Source: Patiria pectinifera
Lineage: Eukaryota > Echinodermata > Asteroidea > Valvatida > Asterinidae
NCBI GenBank assembly: GCA_029964075.1
Contig: CM057148.1
Coordinates: 29,753,916-29,817,915 of the forward strand
Length of the DNA: 64,000 nt
Reading direction: 5' to 3'
Position 1 is the stretch's first letter; every line of letters begins with the position of its first letter. The notes beneath the pieces are model-generated. The model saw only the letters and a list, made by a program, of their open reading frames with translations. It searched no databases and had not been told where the DNA came from. Of the stretch, positions 46,822 through 58,467 are shown in pieces. Position numbers and translations under genes: made by a program.

Positions 46822-48150
46822 CTGGTTTATTCATATAAAAACACGAGGTAGGCAGCCACAAAAGAGTCGCTGACATAACCACGTTTACACTTTACAGGAA
46901 TTAAAAATTGTAAAATAGCAGTTAAAAGGAGTAGAAGCATAAAATTACAACAAAGTATAGGATCATGTATACAGCACAAAACAGCACAATATTAAAAAAA
47001 AACTGATTTATAAACTTTTTTTTTTAAATTTAAAATTGAAGACAGATCATTCGTTGAAGATGGTCTAATAAGAAGTACTCACTTGCACCTACATTGTAAA
47101 CAATTAAGAATTACAAAAGTTTAGCTAAGACAGTTTTGATATAGTTAACAGTAAAATAAAATGTCCTGTTTTTTTCATGTCAAGATTGGATTTGGTTGTT
47201 GAGGTTACTATGGTCTTTGCATGAAGATGCAAACGTTGTGAGTCAGAGTAGCACCGCGTCATTTCGAGACCTTGATTAATAATTGCGCTAATGGATATCG
47301 TATGAATTTTTGAAAGGAATTTAATATTGCAAAGCTTCGTTTCGCTCCAAAGACGAGCACCACCCGGAGTCATAAAAAATATACTAATGTCTGCCAATTT
47401 TAGACGAAAACGGTTGATCGCTGCAGACTATTCCAAAAGAATCAGTGTTACCTTCGCCAAGGAGGTAATGTTTTCATCGGCGTGGTTAGTTTGTTGGTCG
47501 GTCGGTTGATTTTTCTGTTATCAAGATAAACTATAGGTTACGGACGGATTTGCATGACAATTTACGGTGGTGACAATTTTGTAGGGGTAGCCCGCGATAC
47601 AAGTTCAAATGCATTCGATTAATTCGTAAGTGATCCGGATCTGGGTCTGGATCCAGGATTGTTTGAAAGGATTCCTCATCATCTCTGAAAGTCCTTTTTG
47701 GTTATTCTTAATCTCTAACCCTTTGCTATCTAGACCAGGTGTTATTGTATCCCTTGCAGTACGAAATACGTGTATAAAACTGCGTGTAGTGCTACACGGC
47801 GATGCATCGATTTTTTATGATCTACGATGTCGGTAAAAGCTACATTGAATCATTAATGAAGCACTTTGGCTAAAAGACGCCGCTTTTAGCCACTGAGGCG
47901 CTGCTAATTTGCTACCGCAAAGGCACTGTATGAGTGAGCTTTAAAAGTTTCATGCTATGGATTGTTTTTAGGAACACATTTTGTTCAACTTTCTACTTCT
48001 TAGATGTATGAATACTATTCAAATCCGTTTTGGGTTAATTTCATTCGGTTAAAGCACATCTTAAACATGGAAAACGTTTATTTTCCATGCTTTTCTGGCA
48101 TTTTTCTTTGATGTCATTTCAGGAAGAAATTGTTAAGTTTGGAGGCCGTT
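46160..48150 (+). repeat. 1.99-kb tandem duplication, copy 1
   Basis: Shared order with copy 2: AGATAAGAAAAGGAGTAATG, a region rich in CTGCTACCAG and CCGCCTCC, a (TTA)n run (46793-46820), then a type-1 flank (47150-47850) with ATGCATCGATTTTTTATGAT and GTAAAAGCTACATTGAA. No signal exon follows in this copy. Confidence 0.8.
46793..46820. repeat. (ATT)n microsatellite
   Basis: A run of TTA units; its duplicate at 48754-48785 is longer, so the length changed after duplication. Confidence 0.85.
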
Positions 48151-48156
48151 TTTTTT

Positions 48157-48748
48157 TTGGTATGTTTCATTAAGACTTGGCAAAAGTGAGAGATAAGAAA
48201 AGGAGTAATGTATTGTGTGGTTTTGTAATGCGAGTACAGCTTTACATGTTAAGGTTAAAGGTGGCTGTTTTGATCAGTGGACAAGTTCATTTTGCTTGAA
48301 TTATCTTTCTTATCGTGTCCACTACGAAGGTTCAAAAGTGGACATCTGATTTTCTGCCACTTTAATAGCAGAACAGCTGATTGAAAGTGTTGTTTAAAAG
48401 GATTTTTCTACTGTTCTGTTTTTCTGCTACCAGGCCATTGCTTTTCCGCTATAAACAGACAGCAGATTTAACGTTCCAGAAAGCAACTTTATGCCACTCT
48501 AGTACCCACCAAAAATGGACGGTTGCATGTGCCTCCGCCTCCATCATTACGTCATCACAGTGTATGCGCGCATCCCATTCAATCCAATTTCTCACGCTTC
48601 ACTATGATTTGTTCATATGCCCTTGTATTCATCAGGTTATAGTTGCATAATAAAGTGGATGTAAAAATTTAATCACAAGAAATTACGTAAGAGCCTAGCT
48701 TTTCATATATAACTTAAAGCAAAGCTTCGGCTCAATAAAAGAAAATCA

Positions 48749-48786
<38 letters not shown>

Positions 48787-50100
48787 TGGTTTATTCATAT
48801 AAAAACAGGTAGGCAGCCACAAAAGAGTCGCTTATATAACCACGTTTACACTTTACAGGAATTAAACATTGTAAAATAGCAGTTAAAAGGAGTAGAAGCA
48901 TAAAATTACAACAAAGTATAGGATCATGTATACAGCACAAAACAGCACAATATTAATTTAAAAAAACTTGATTTATAAACTTTTTTTTTTAATTTAAAAT
49001 TGAAGACAGATCATTCGTTGAAGATGGTCTAATAAGAAGTACTCACTTGCACCTACATTGTAAACAATTAAGAATTACAAAAGTTTAGCTAAGACAGTTT
49101 TGATATAGTTAACAGTAAAATAAAATGTCCTGTTTTTTTCATGTCAAAACTGGATTTGGTCGTTGAGGTTTCTATGGTCTTCGCATAAAGATGCAAACGT
49201 TGTGAGTCAGAGTAGCACCGCGTCATATCGAGACCTTGATTAATAATTGCGCTAATGGATATCGTATGAATTTTTGAATGGAATTTAATATTGCAAAGCT
49301 TGTCGCTCCAAAGACGAGCCCCACCCGGAGTCATAAAAATATACTAATGTCTGTCAATTTTAGACGAAAACGGTTGCTCGCTGCATACTTTTTTCAAAGA
49401 ATCAGTGTTACCTCCGCCAAGGAGGTAATGTTTTATCGGCGTAGGTTAGTTTGTTGGTCGGTCGGTTGATTTTTCTGTTATCAAGATAACCTCTAGGTTA
49501 CGGACGGTTTTGCATGACAATTTACGGTGGTGACAATTTTGTAGGGGTAGCCCGCGATACAAGTTCAAATGCATTCGATTAATTCGTAAGTGATCCGGAT
49601 CTGGGTCTGGATCCAGGATTGTTTGAAAGGATTCTTCATCATCTCTGAAAGTCCTTTTTGGTTATCCTTAATCTCTAACCCTGTGCTATCTAGACCAGGT
49701 GTTATTGTATCCCTTGCAGTACGAAATACGTGTATGTAACTGCGTGTGGTGCTACACGGCGATGCATCGATTTTTTATGATCTACGATGTCAGTGAAAGC
49801 TACATTAAATCATTAATGAGGCACTTTGGCTAGAAAGACGCCGCTTTTAGTCACTGAGGCGCTGCTAATTTGCTACCGCAAAGGCACTGTATGAGTGAGC
49901 GTTAAAAGTTTCATGCTATGGACTGTTTTGAGGAACACATTGTGTTCAACTTTCTACTTCTTAGATGTATGAATACTATTCAAATCCGTTTTGGGTTAAT
50001 TTCATTCGGTAAAAGCACATCTTAAACAAGGAAAACGTTTATTTTCCTTGCTTTTCTGGCCTTTTCTTTGATGTTATTTCAGGAAGAAACAAGTTTGGGG
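48157..50100 (+). repeat. 1.99-kb tandem duplication, copy 2, flank of the exon at 50559
   Basis: The offset from copy 1 is close to 1993 bases. Visible differences (small indels, substitutions, a short deletion near 48432) are more numerous than between units A and B, so it is older. The type-1 flank at 49120-49810 lies about 750 bases before the intact signal exon at 50559. Confidence 0.8.
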
Positions 50101-50558
50101 ATTTCCGTTTAAATTATGAACCCAAAAATTGCTTAAGGAATACATCTGTGAAAAAAACGTTGCTCATCGAGTTACACAGCAATAAATCACAAAAAAGTAT
50201 GACAGTAAAACATCAAAGTCCGGCAACATTTGGTGTCGAATAGCTGTAACGTGTGGTTTCTTTTCGGAATGACATCACAGTTTTGCTTAAAATAATATGG
50301 ACATTCGCATTAGCATAAAAGCCTCCCAAAGGACTAAACATTTCCCTGTACAATTGCAAAGCGAACATTGAATATAAGGTCAAATGGGACAAAGAGGTGC
50401 GTTATTAATGATAGCAATTTACATTCTATTCCAAGCATGGCATTTTAAGGTTACGTCTGATAAGTGATCTGAATAGCTGATGAGGCGTGTCCGCATGGTT
50501 CGTCTTCTCAGTGATATACAATGAAACAAACGGAGTCTCGATCATTGCATCTATGAGA

Positions 50559-50604
50559 ATGGACGGAGCAAGAGTTTGGGTTCTGATGGTATCGGCACTG
50601 ACAG
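50559..50604 (+). CDS. Signal-peptide exon of a third F5/8C-family gene (orphan in this window)
   Basis: Forty-six bases encoding MDGARVWVLMVSALT plus one base before GTAGGC, the same phase as genes A and B, preceded by the family 5' context (GTGATATACAATGAAACAAAC, CTCGATCATTGCATC). I found none of the expected exons 2-5 between here and the next signal exon at 58422, so the rest is deleted, strongly diverged, or of another type. It could be an orphan exon. Confidence 0.6.
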
Positions 50605-53600
50605 GTAGGCTTTTGATTTAAAATTTTACCGAAACAAGTTATACCGTCACAGAGTCAACGGCTACGCAAAATAACACCTTCAGAATCATTCCTTTTTTTG
50701 TAATAATTGGGTCATACGAGAACTGTTAAAATGCACCCAAACAATATCAACCGAAAGAAATAAAAAAGTGAAAAGTTAAAGTTGCATTTTGTGTTCATGA
50801 CAGCAATTTTGGATTCCTAGCAGCATGAATTTTAGTCTGTACATTTTGTTCAAATATTTTTTTCAAACTGATCATTACGTCGATGGTCGAGCCTAATAAA
50901 CAAACAGTTTATTACCGAACCAAAGGGCGATCGGGTATCAGCTCGATCAACCAATTCTTAAACAGTGATCGGTTTTATATGCCCGATGATCGGCTTTATA
51001 TGGCCAATGATCGGGTTTATATGCCCGATGATCGGGTTTTTCATCCTTAAGGTACTAGTCAATGCACTAAAAAATATCAAAACCTTACTGTCCCAGTGTT
51101 GGAAGACAGTTCAACATTAACAATAAACTAAAATAGTAGCTATTTGTAAAAACGAATACAGCCATCTGGAATACAATGAACTAAAATGACAACAATTAGA
51201 ATCAAACAAAATAAATATAAATTGAAAAAAAATGTGCATCGCTGACGCTTTCTGTTATAATAAAGTCTACCTCTTTTTCCCTTTTGAAAACGGCAAACAA
51301 ACCGCTATCCTTTCATTATTTCCTAACACAAATTAACACATCCATTAACAGCCTGTGTCCTGTCCTGTCTTTTCAAAACGGTGTTGCTTTGAAATGGAAT
51401 CATTTGTGTCTGCATTGGCACTCCATCAATGCCAACATGTAGAATAACTACTTTTTATAGTACATTCGGATACTTCTTTCTTCAATTTTAAATTCACGAT
51501 TAAGTTCAAAGTTGTAACGAACGCAAACAGAGTGAAGATGGAAAGGCGAGTGGTGAGCAGACTGAGCGCGCAAAAAAGATGTAAAATAAACCTATGAAAC
51601 GGGGTATAGGAAGACAGACGTGAACACAAATCAATAGTCATCAGTAAAATCAGCTGGAATTTGAACCACCTTCCACGGCTCTGAGTGTCCACATGGAAGA
51701 AATAAAAAATAAACCTGACATTTTGTAAAAGTAACTTACGTTATTATTGTTGAAAAACATACTCGGTTGAAAGACAGTAAGAAGATTAAAAACTCCCGTG
51801 AAATTGTTCTTTCTGGCAAGCTGTTTTTTTTGAAGAAATCAACAAAAGAAAGCCTTTCCAACGGTATGTCTATAAGACGCACCGTTGCAATTTATTTTAG
51901 TAGTTCGGTTTTGTTTTTATTCGGCGATGCGCGTGCAACCGTTGATACAAAGCACGCGCACGCGGCTGCTTTAAAGCTATAGTCCATCATTTGCAGCCAT
52001 CCGAAAAGTAACTGGCGTAATAACTGTTGAAAAACACACTTGGTTGAAAGATAGTAAGGGAACTAAACTCCCTGTGAAATTATTCTTTCTGGGAAGCTGT
52101 CATTTTGAAGTAATCAACGAAAGAAGGCATTTCCAACGGTGATTCTTAAGAAGCACCGTAGGAAAATTTAAATTAGTAGTTCGTTTTGTTATTCAGCGCA
52201 GCGCGCACAAGTATTGGAACGACGCACACGCGCGCGCGGTTGTTATAATTCGTCGGATCAGTGCGCGACGCCGCGTATAGCTGCAATTCAAAACAATTCA
52301 AAACATGATTCAGTAACTTTTGATTTGAAATTGAGATCCTAGAATGCTGTTTTTCTCGGAATGTACAGCTGAAGCTTAGCTGAAACTTCATCAGGTTAGT
52401 TGCTCAGTATCCTTCATTAGATTTTGAACACTTTTGTTGCTTAAAACGAACAAAATGCACTAATTACAAATGATGGACTATAGCTTTAACTCGTTGGATC
52501 ACATAGTTCTATATCTATGGTTGGATCAGTGCACGACATCGCGTAGCTGTAATCAGCTCAGTGAGAACGTGCCTCGGACGCTGAATTCGGGCCCAATTCA
52601 AAACATGAATTAGCAACTGTTGATTTGAAATCGAGATCCTACACTATAGTTTTCCTCGAAATATACAGCTGAAGCTGAGCTGAAACTTCTTCAGGTTAGT
52701 TGTTCAGCACCCTTCTTTAGAGTTTGAGCACGTTTGTTGCTTCAAACGAACAAAATGCACAAATAACAAATATTGGACTGTACCTTTCACTGAATGACGA
52801 TGAGCATGATTTTGATTCTCATTGCATGTTACGAAAACCGAAAGTTACCACTAAACAAGGCGCGAATATGTAAGGACGAACGAGCAGATAATCATGCGGG
52901 GGTTACCAGAAAATTAACAATTATAAAATGTGATGAATCCCATACAGGGGAATATAAATATTCTCATCAATTTCATGAAAGACTAAAAAAAACACACATT
53001 TGCCTGATTGATTTTGCTATCCAGCGGCACTCACTGTAAAATATGTTATATTAAATGATATTAAGAAACTGCATGGTTGTGATCGAGAGCAGCTTTGAAA
53101 AAATACTAGAGTCGCGATACAAAATGTAATTATGTTGATGGTTCAATGCCCTTATATGTTTTAGGTTATTTTCTTTGTCCGCATTGAGGTGCATACAGCC
53201 ATATTTGTAGCTTAAATTGGCACTTGGAGTGTTACTTGGCTGTTTTTGAATGAGTGACTTGTTGAATTTTAATAATGAACATTTTTGGAGTATTTAAAAT
53301 AAGAAGAAAACAACATTGTGCCATACGGCACAGTGGCGATTTGTGACAATATTGGTAATTAACCGCAAACGTTTCGGATTACCTAATGAAACAAATTTAC
53401 AAAAGGACTGAAATATACACAGTACCAAGTGAAACTATATCGCCTTAAAGTGTATTGTTTCAAACACAATCGAAGATGTTACAAGTGTTCCAACAGGCAC
53501 ACTGTGAAAACTTCGATACAATCCGTTCCGATCAAATCCACTTCGATCTCGATGTCATGTAAACTAGCCATTGGAAAGTAAATCATGTCCCGAGTGATTA

Positions 53601-54500
53601 TATTCTCAAGATCAGGATTACTCTTTGGAAATGAAAACTTATTGGACCGAAGTGTAGCGAAGCATTCTATAATCTCAAAATGAACAGTTTCTACCGAGTT
53701 GAAACTTCAACACTCAAGTCGTTTGTTACACACCCTATTTTAGTGTGTTTTAATGTGCAATTTTATTGCATTTAATAAACGAAAAAGCAAATGGTGTTAT
53801 GTACCTTGAAAACTTAAAATATTTATTCTTCCCTCATTATGTCAAGTTGTATGATAGGTGTACAAGAGGTATTTGATGTTTGTGTTCTATAAAGCATTGA
53901 TAATTGCTCTTGTTGGGAAAAAAATGCGGCGATTTGTTGCGTTTTGTAAAATGTGTATAGTTTTGTTGGTAGCATATAAAGGTGACTCTGTGCGGTTTCT
54001 GAATACTCTCACTATTATAGGTAAACAAACAGTGAGTTGTTTAATATTTTGCCAGTATTCCAACCTTATCATCTTTTTTGAGCAGGAACTCCAGCTTCGT
54101 CATGTCGAGTAAACTGTTTTGTTAGAATTTTCGTTTTGTGTAATTCAGTAGTACCTATAGAGCAGACGATTAACTGTGCATGTACATAGATTATTGTTAT
54201 TTAATTGTTGATTGTATCTTTGAATAAAACAGAAAAAACTGCAATATAAAAAATGAATCTGTGCTGATCAGAAGAAACCCTTCAAGTTTTTCTTACCTAT
54301 GTAACATATCTTATGTTATTTCATTAGCACATTCATCGAAATGAGATATGTTTTGTTATTGCGAGAAATGCATGTCATATAGCCGCATAAAATACAAATT
54401 CAACTTGACATAACGTGACTCTTCATTTCCATATACGGAACACAAGGCTCCTCTAGCGAAACGCAAGCACTACTTTGACTATTGTAGACAATTAATTACT
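50605..54500. other. Region downstream of the third signal exon
   Basis: No family exon found. It contains a 21-bp minisatellite (50966-51040) and two sets of diverged direct repeats: TTGAAAAACATACTCGGTTG-like blocks near 51750 and 52030, and a TTTGATTTGAAATTGAGATC block with GTACAGCTGAAGCTTAGCTG near 52320 and 52620. The short open frames have no family resemblance. Confidence 0.45.
50966..51040. repeat. 21-bp minisatellite, about 3.5 units
   Basis: Units of TGATCGGGTTTATATGCCCGA with substitutions; each unit is partly self-complementary (GATCGGG/CCCGATC across unit borders). Confidence 0.85.
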
Positions 54501-54512
54501 TGTTAGATTCTA

Positions 54513-54704
54513 CTTGTGTCGGGCACAATGACATACACGCCACAGGTCCTGTTCCATCATCAGTGTCTCAAGTTCATCTGCGGTCGCTGCGCCACTGTCC
54601 TCCATTAGGGTCTTCACCATGGTTTTGTATGGGCACCCACGATTCATCCTCCCATGGGCTGGTTCCCAGATGATGACTTTGCTAGAGGGCAGATTATGGT
54701 TTTT
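54513..54704 (-). mobile_element. C-terminal fragment of a LINE reverse transcriptase
   Basis: Within a 121-codon minus-strand frame (54510-54875), the last 62 residues, reading PSSKVIIWEPAHGRMNRGCP and TLMEDSGAATADELETLMME then DLWRV, match the C-terminal tail pattern of RTE/CR1-like LINE proteins (WEP.HG...RG.P...F/M...L..D.G....EL...M.D...WR). The upstream half of the frame is not recognisable. A decayed fragment. Confidence 0.55.
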
Positions 54705-54817
54705 CCAGCGCAAAATAAAGGCGCCCTCTGTCGTTCTAATCGCGCCAGTCGAAAATCGTTGTTCAATGACGTCATCGACATTCTCTTTGGGCGACACGGC
54801 AACTGACTGCTCGTGAC

Positions 54818-55000
54818 TGCAATGAAGGTGTATGGCTGCAGAGTTTTCCAAGGATCTGTTAGATTCTTTTGACATTAATAGACATTTCTAAATCGGTACT
54901 AAGCCTTGATTGCTGCTAGAAATAATGGGCGTATCAGCGGATGAAAATTCATTTTGCACGCGGTGCTGCGCCGTTGCACATCGATTTCTGACTAGTATGA
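54818..55000. repeat. Diverged direct repeat, paired with 57521-57690
   Basis: Both contain TGCAAT(G/A)AAGGTGT, GCTGCAGA, TTTTCCAAGGATC(T/C)GT, ATTCTTTTGACATTAATAGAC-like and CCTTGATTGCTGC blocks. It is probably an old duplicated 5' flank; a CTGTGGTTATTACGGTAA block at about 55877 resembles the type-1 flank. Confidence 0.55.
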
Positions 55001-55738
55001 GTGCCGGGTTCTGAGTATCACCCGTTTTGTACGGAGCCATGTATCCTGTATAGCGTCTTATATGTCAAACAGCCTCAAACACGTTTACCTGCCTAACCGT
55101 GCGATACGGCCGCGCTTCCCCATAACCAAATTAAATGACGCCATCACGTTTCATAGGTCAGTATACAAAAACACCTTGTGCGAACTTTCTTTATACGAAT
55201 ATGCGTTGCGGTGTGGGTGTACGTGTAGATGTTTGTGGTATCAATAATGGCGACTTCCATCAAACTCGTTGAGCGCGAAACTGCCGATCCGAAGGAAATC
55301 GACAAATTAATAAAAATCTAATGGAATTGGTCACGGTGCGACCAAATTTTACCGGCGCAATCAGAAGTTGAACGAGTGGTCGGCAACTGCTTCCGTAAGG
55401 TTTTTACTCCCTGCCGGAAAAGCATGGTGTGAGTGTATTGTATTGTCATCAAGTACGGCAGTTGTGGAGTTAAAGGCATTGGTACAGCATGACATTAAAT
55501 ACGCATCGCAATGTACATGTAGATGCTTTTGCTGTTGTATTCATTGAAATTACATGTATGAAATTGATCGGCCAAACCTGCCTGCCCCCTAGACCCCTGG
55601 CCGTTGGACGCTCCGTTCGCTTCACTCACTACGCTTTGTTGGTTACAAAATATTTTCCTGTTTTTTTATCAACACCCATTCTCGTGCCTGCATATTATGT
55701 AGGCCTATGGCAAGTTTTTTTTATCACTTTTGATGGAC

Positions 55739-55780
55739 AGTCTGGATAATTTTCATGGCGCGAATGAAAATTATCCAGGG
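55739..55780. repeat. Short hairpin
   Basis: CTGGATAATTTTCATggcgcgAATGAAAATTATCCAG: 15-bp perfect stem with a six-base loop, described here by its arms CTGGATAATTTTCAT and TGAAAATTATCCAG. Confidence 0.7.
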
Positions 55781-55949
55781 ACAAAGTCCTGGATTCGCCC
55801 CTGTTCATATGATTAATTTTACGCAGTGATGGCTGGGTGTTAATTGCGGTAATATCTCGTCAACGCTTCACTTGGTTTCTGTGGTTATTACGGTAACAGG
55901 CGGGCGTTTCACGTACGGTGTGGCCACGTAGTGTATCGATTCTCAACAA

Positions 55950-58250
55950 AGAAGAGGAGTGTGCCAATTTGCGAGTCATTTTTGATCAACTTCACATCAT
56001 TTCCAGGTCACTTAGTGCTGAGCGTGTACACAATGTATATTACCTGCATTTTTAATATTTGCAGCGCTAAGGAATGGGACTGGCTTGAATTTTTCAAAGC
56101 TTTTATTGTTCACTTTGTCGGCGGTTTCATCATTGAGCCACAGTGAACGAGCGACTGCACGCAGTGCCGCATCGTTGGGATTCGTTCAAGGTTGTCGTTT
56201 AATTAGGAACACCGTTAGATAGGTTGCAAGCCAGTTTATCATGAAGAGAAAACCCTTGTGGCATTATTGTATGAATTTTGTTGAAAAAAATGGACTCGAG
56301 GCTAAATAAATGAAATTAAAGAAACCCTCCTGGCAATGCCAAGGACCAGTTGCGTGTGCGTTAATTGCAGCTTCAGATCAATTACATATTGATCATTTAG
56401 ATTTATGATACGTGTATGAGAACGTTGGAGCCTTTCAATGCAAATTTCTCGAAAAAAGATATTTTGCATCCAGGGGTGGATACAATTTTTTTGCAGTGGA
56501 CGGGGGGGGGGGGCGTCAGGCCCGTCAAATTTTCTGTTTGTCCGATTGTTACGAACAAGCAGAATGTCATCGTTTTCTTTACCATTACTATAATTGTAAA
56601 ACAAATACAAATAATATGTCAAAGCTGGGGGGGGGTACCGAAACCCCCACCTTCACCCCCTCTGGATCCGCACTTGGTGTCAGAGCACTCATATGCCCTT
56701 CTGCCGGGCAACCGACGTTTTGTATAAGGAGGCCATTTCGATTGGTATATTGTAGGTTTCTGTGATTAATTATTAGACATACAGAAAAGAGCAACTTAAA
56801 TGCGGCAACGCACCGTATCATGTACCGATTCCCGAGTAGAGAAACGACAACCATAAATGCTTTTCCAATTTGTTAGAGGCTGATGTTTCTCAAAGAATCG
56901 TAGTGATGAACTGGCGCGGCATGGCACTCAATTGTGACATGTTTAATGTGTCTACTGTGCTGGATTTTACAAATGGGCATCAACAAATATAACAACCAAG
57001 TAATACACTATTATTACTTGTAATTGTGGTATCGATTAATCCCATTCCTGGAGGGATCAAAAGCTTATTCCTGGTATTCGTTTGGTATTCCATCCTATCA
57101 TTTTCGTATTTGGAAAACACTAATTTGGCATATTACAGTTTCTAATTTATTATACTTATACAACTGATTTTAATATTCTGATGAACATCTTACTAAAAAG
57201 ACATGGGCCACTGACCAACATCAATAGCTTCCCACCCAAATAATCGATGCTTCCACAGCGGTACAGGTGTGCTATCAGTGACCCTCTCTTTATGGAAACA
57301 TAATGCACATGCGATTTGCTTGGTGCGTACATATTATCCGTACGAGGTCATATTAGTCAAGTCGTTCTTCTAGGGTAGACCAGCAAATTATAATCACGAT
57401 ACTTAACGCCGTGCTAGTAGTAATGGGGCCACCGACAAACGACACGACTGCCTAGCGACTTAATTGTCCTCAAGTCTAATGTGAACGCTGATGAATATAT
57501 CAAGGGCACAGTCTCGTACTTGCAATAAAGGTGTGTCGCTGCAGATCGTTTTCCAAGGATCCGTGAGATTCGTTTTACACTAATAGACGTTTCTAAATTG
57601 GGACTGAGCCTTGATTGCTGCCAGAAATTATTGGCAGATTACCGGTGCCGCGCTGTTTCACATCGATTTCTTACTAGCTTACTGACAACTGCGGAGGACT
57701 GCATTTTGTGAAGAAATTTCATTCAACCAAAACACTTTTACAACAACAGAGTTGACTGCCATGTTCCTAGCTTCTTCTGGTATTAAGCTCCACACATACT
57801 GAGAGCTCGAATCAATCTGAAAAAAATGTAAATTCCTATTCCACGTTCAAGCAAACTTTGGATAGACTGCATTCACTATAGGACACCATTTTCGATCGTG
57901 TTCCTCGAATCAGTTTTACAAATTGTAAACTATTGAATGCGACTCTAATGTGATTGCAGATTATTCTATAATTGGAGTGTGTGACTAGCCTCAACTTATT
58001 TTTTTTTTAATAATTCTTACAACATTTTTAATTAGCAATGAATATTCATTGTTCTTCAATTTGTTCTACTCGCAAATTTCAAAAATGAAGTGTTTGGTCC
58101 GCTTTTAATTTATAACAGCCGACTCGTGAATATAGGATGTTGGTTGGCTATGACGTCAGACTGTTCGAGTGTGTGCGGCTGCGTAGCTTCGGTGGGGACC
58201 TGCTGTGGTGTGTAACTACCGCAATATAGGATCACAGGATCTCGGTCATT
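55950..58250. other. Intergenic region before the fourth signal exon
   Basis: Holds the hAT-like MITE at 56471 and the repeat at 57521-57690. No gene recognised. At 58190-58260 a GCAATATAGGATCACAGGAT and CTCGGTCATTGCAT context resembles the 5' UTR found just before the other signal exons. Confidence 0.4.
56471..56676. mobile_element. hAT-like MITE
   Basis: The left end CAGGGGTGGATAC and the right end CTGGATCCGCACTTG are near-complementary; G- and C-runs lie inside. No clear 8-bp duplication. Confidence 0.5.
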
Positions 58251-58421
58251 GCATAGTTCCGACAGTTTCGGGCCTTGTTGCAAATACAATGATTACCTGC
58301 CTGTGAGGTTGGTCTAGTCCATGTTTGTAGCTGCTAATTGTACATGGCTAGTGCCGAATTGTGGGTGTGTGACTGACTTAAGGGATTCTGACTTTTAAAA
58401 AAGCTCACTTAATCTGGCAGA

Positions 58422-58467
58422 ATGGACGGAGCAGCAGTTTTGGTTCTGATGCTGTCAGCAATAACAG
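58422..58467 (+). CDS. Signal-peptide exon of a fourth F5/8C-family gene
   Basis: Forty-six bases encoding MDGAAVLVLMLSAIT plus one base before GTAAGC, a better donor than in the other copies. Same phase. The 5' UTR context found directly before other copies lies about 160 bases further up (58190-58260), so sequence was inserted or an upstream intron is used. Exons 2-5 are not found before the window end at 64000; they may lie beyond it. Confidence 0.6.
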
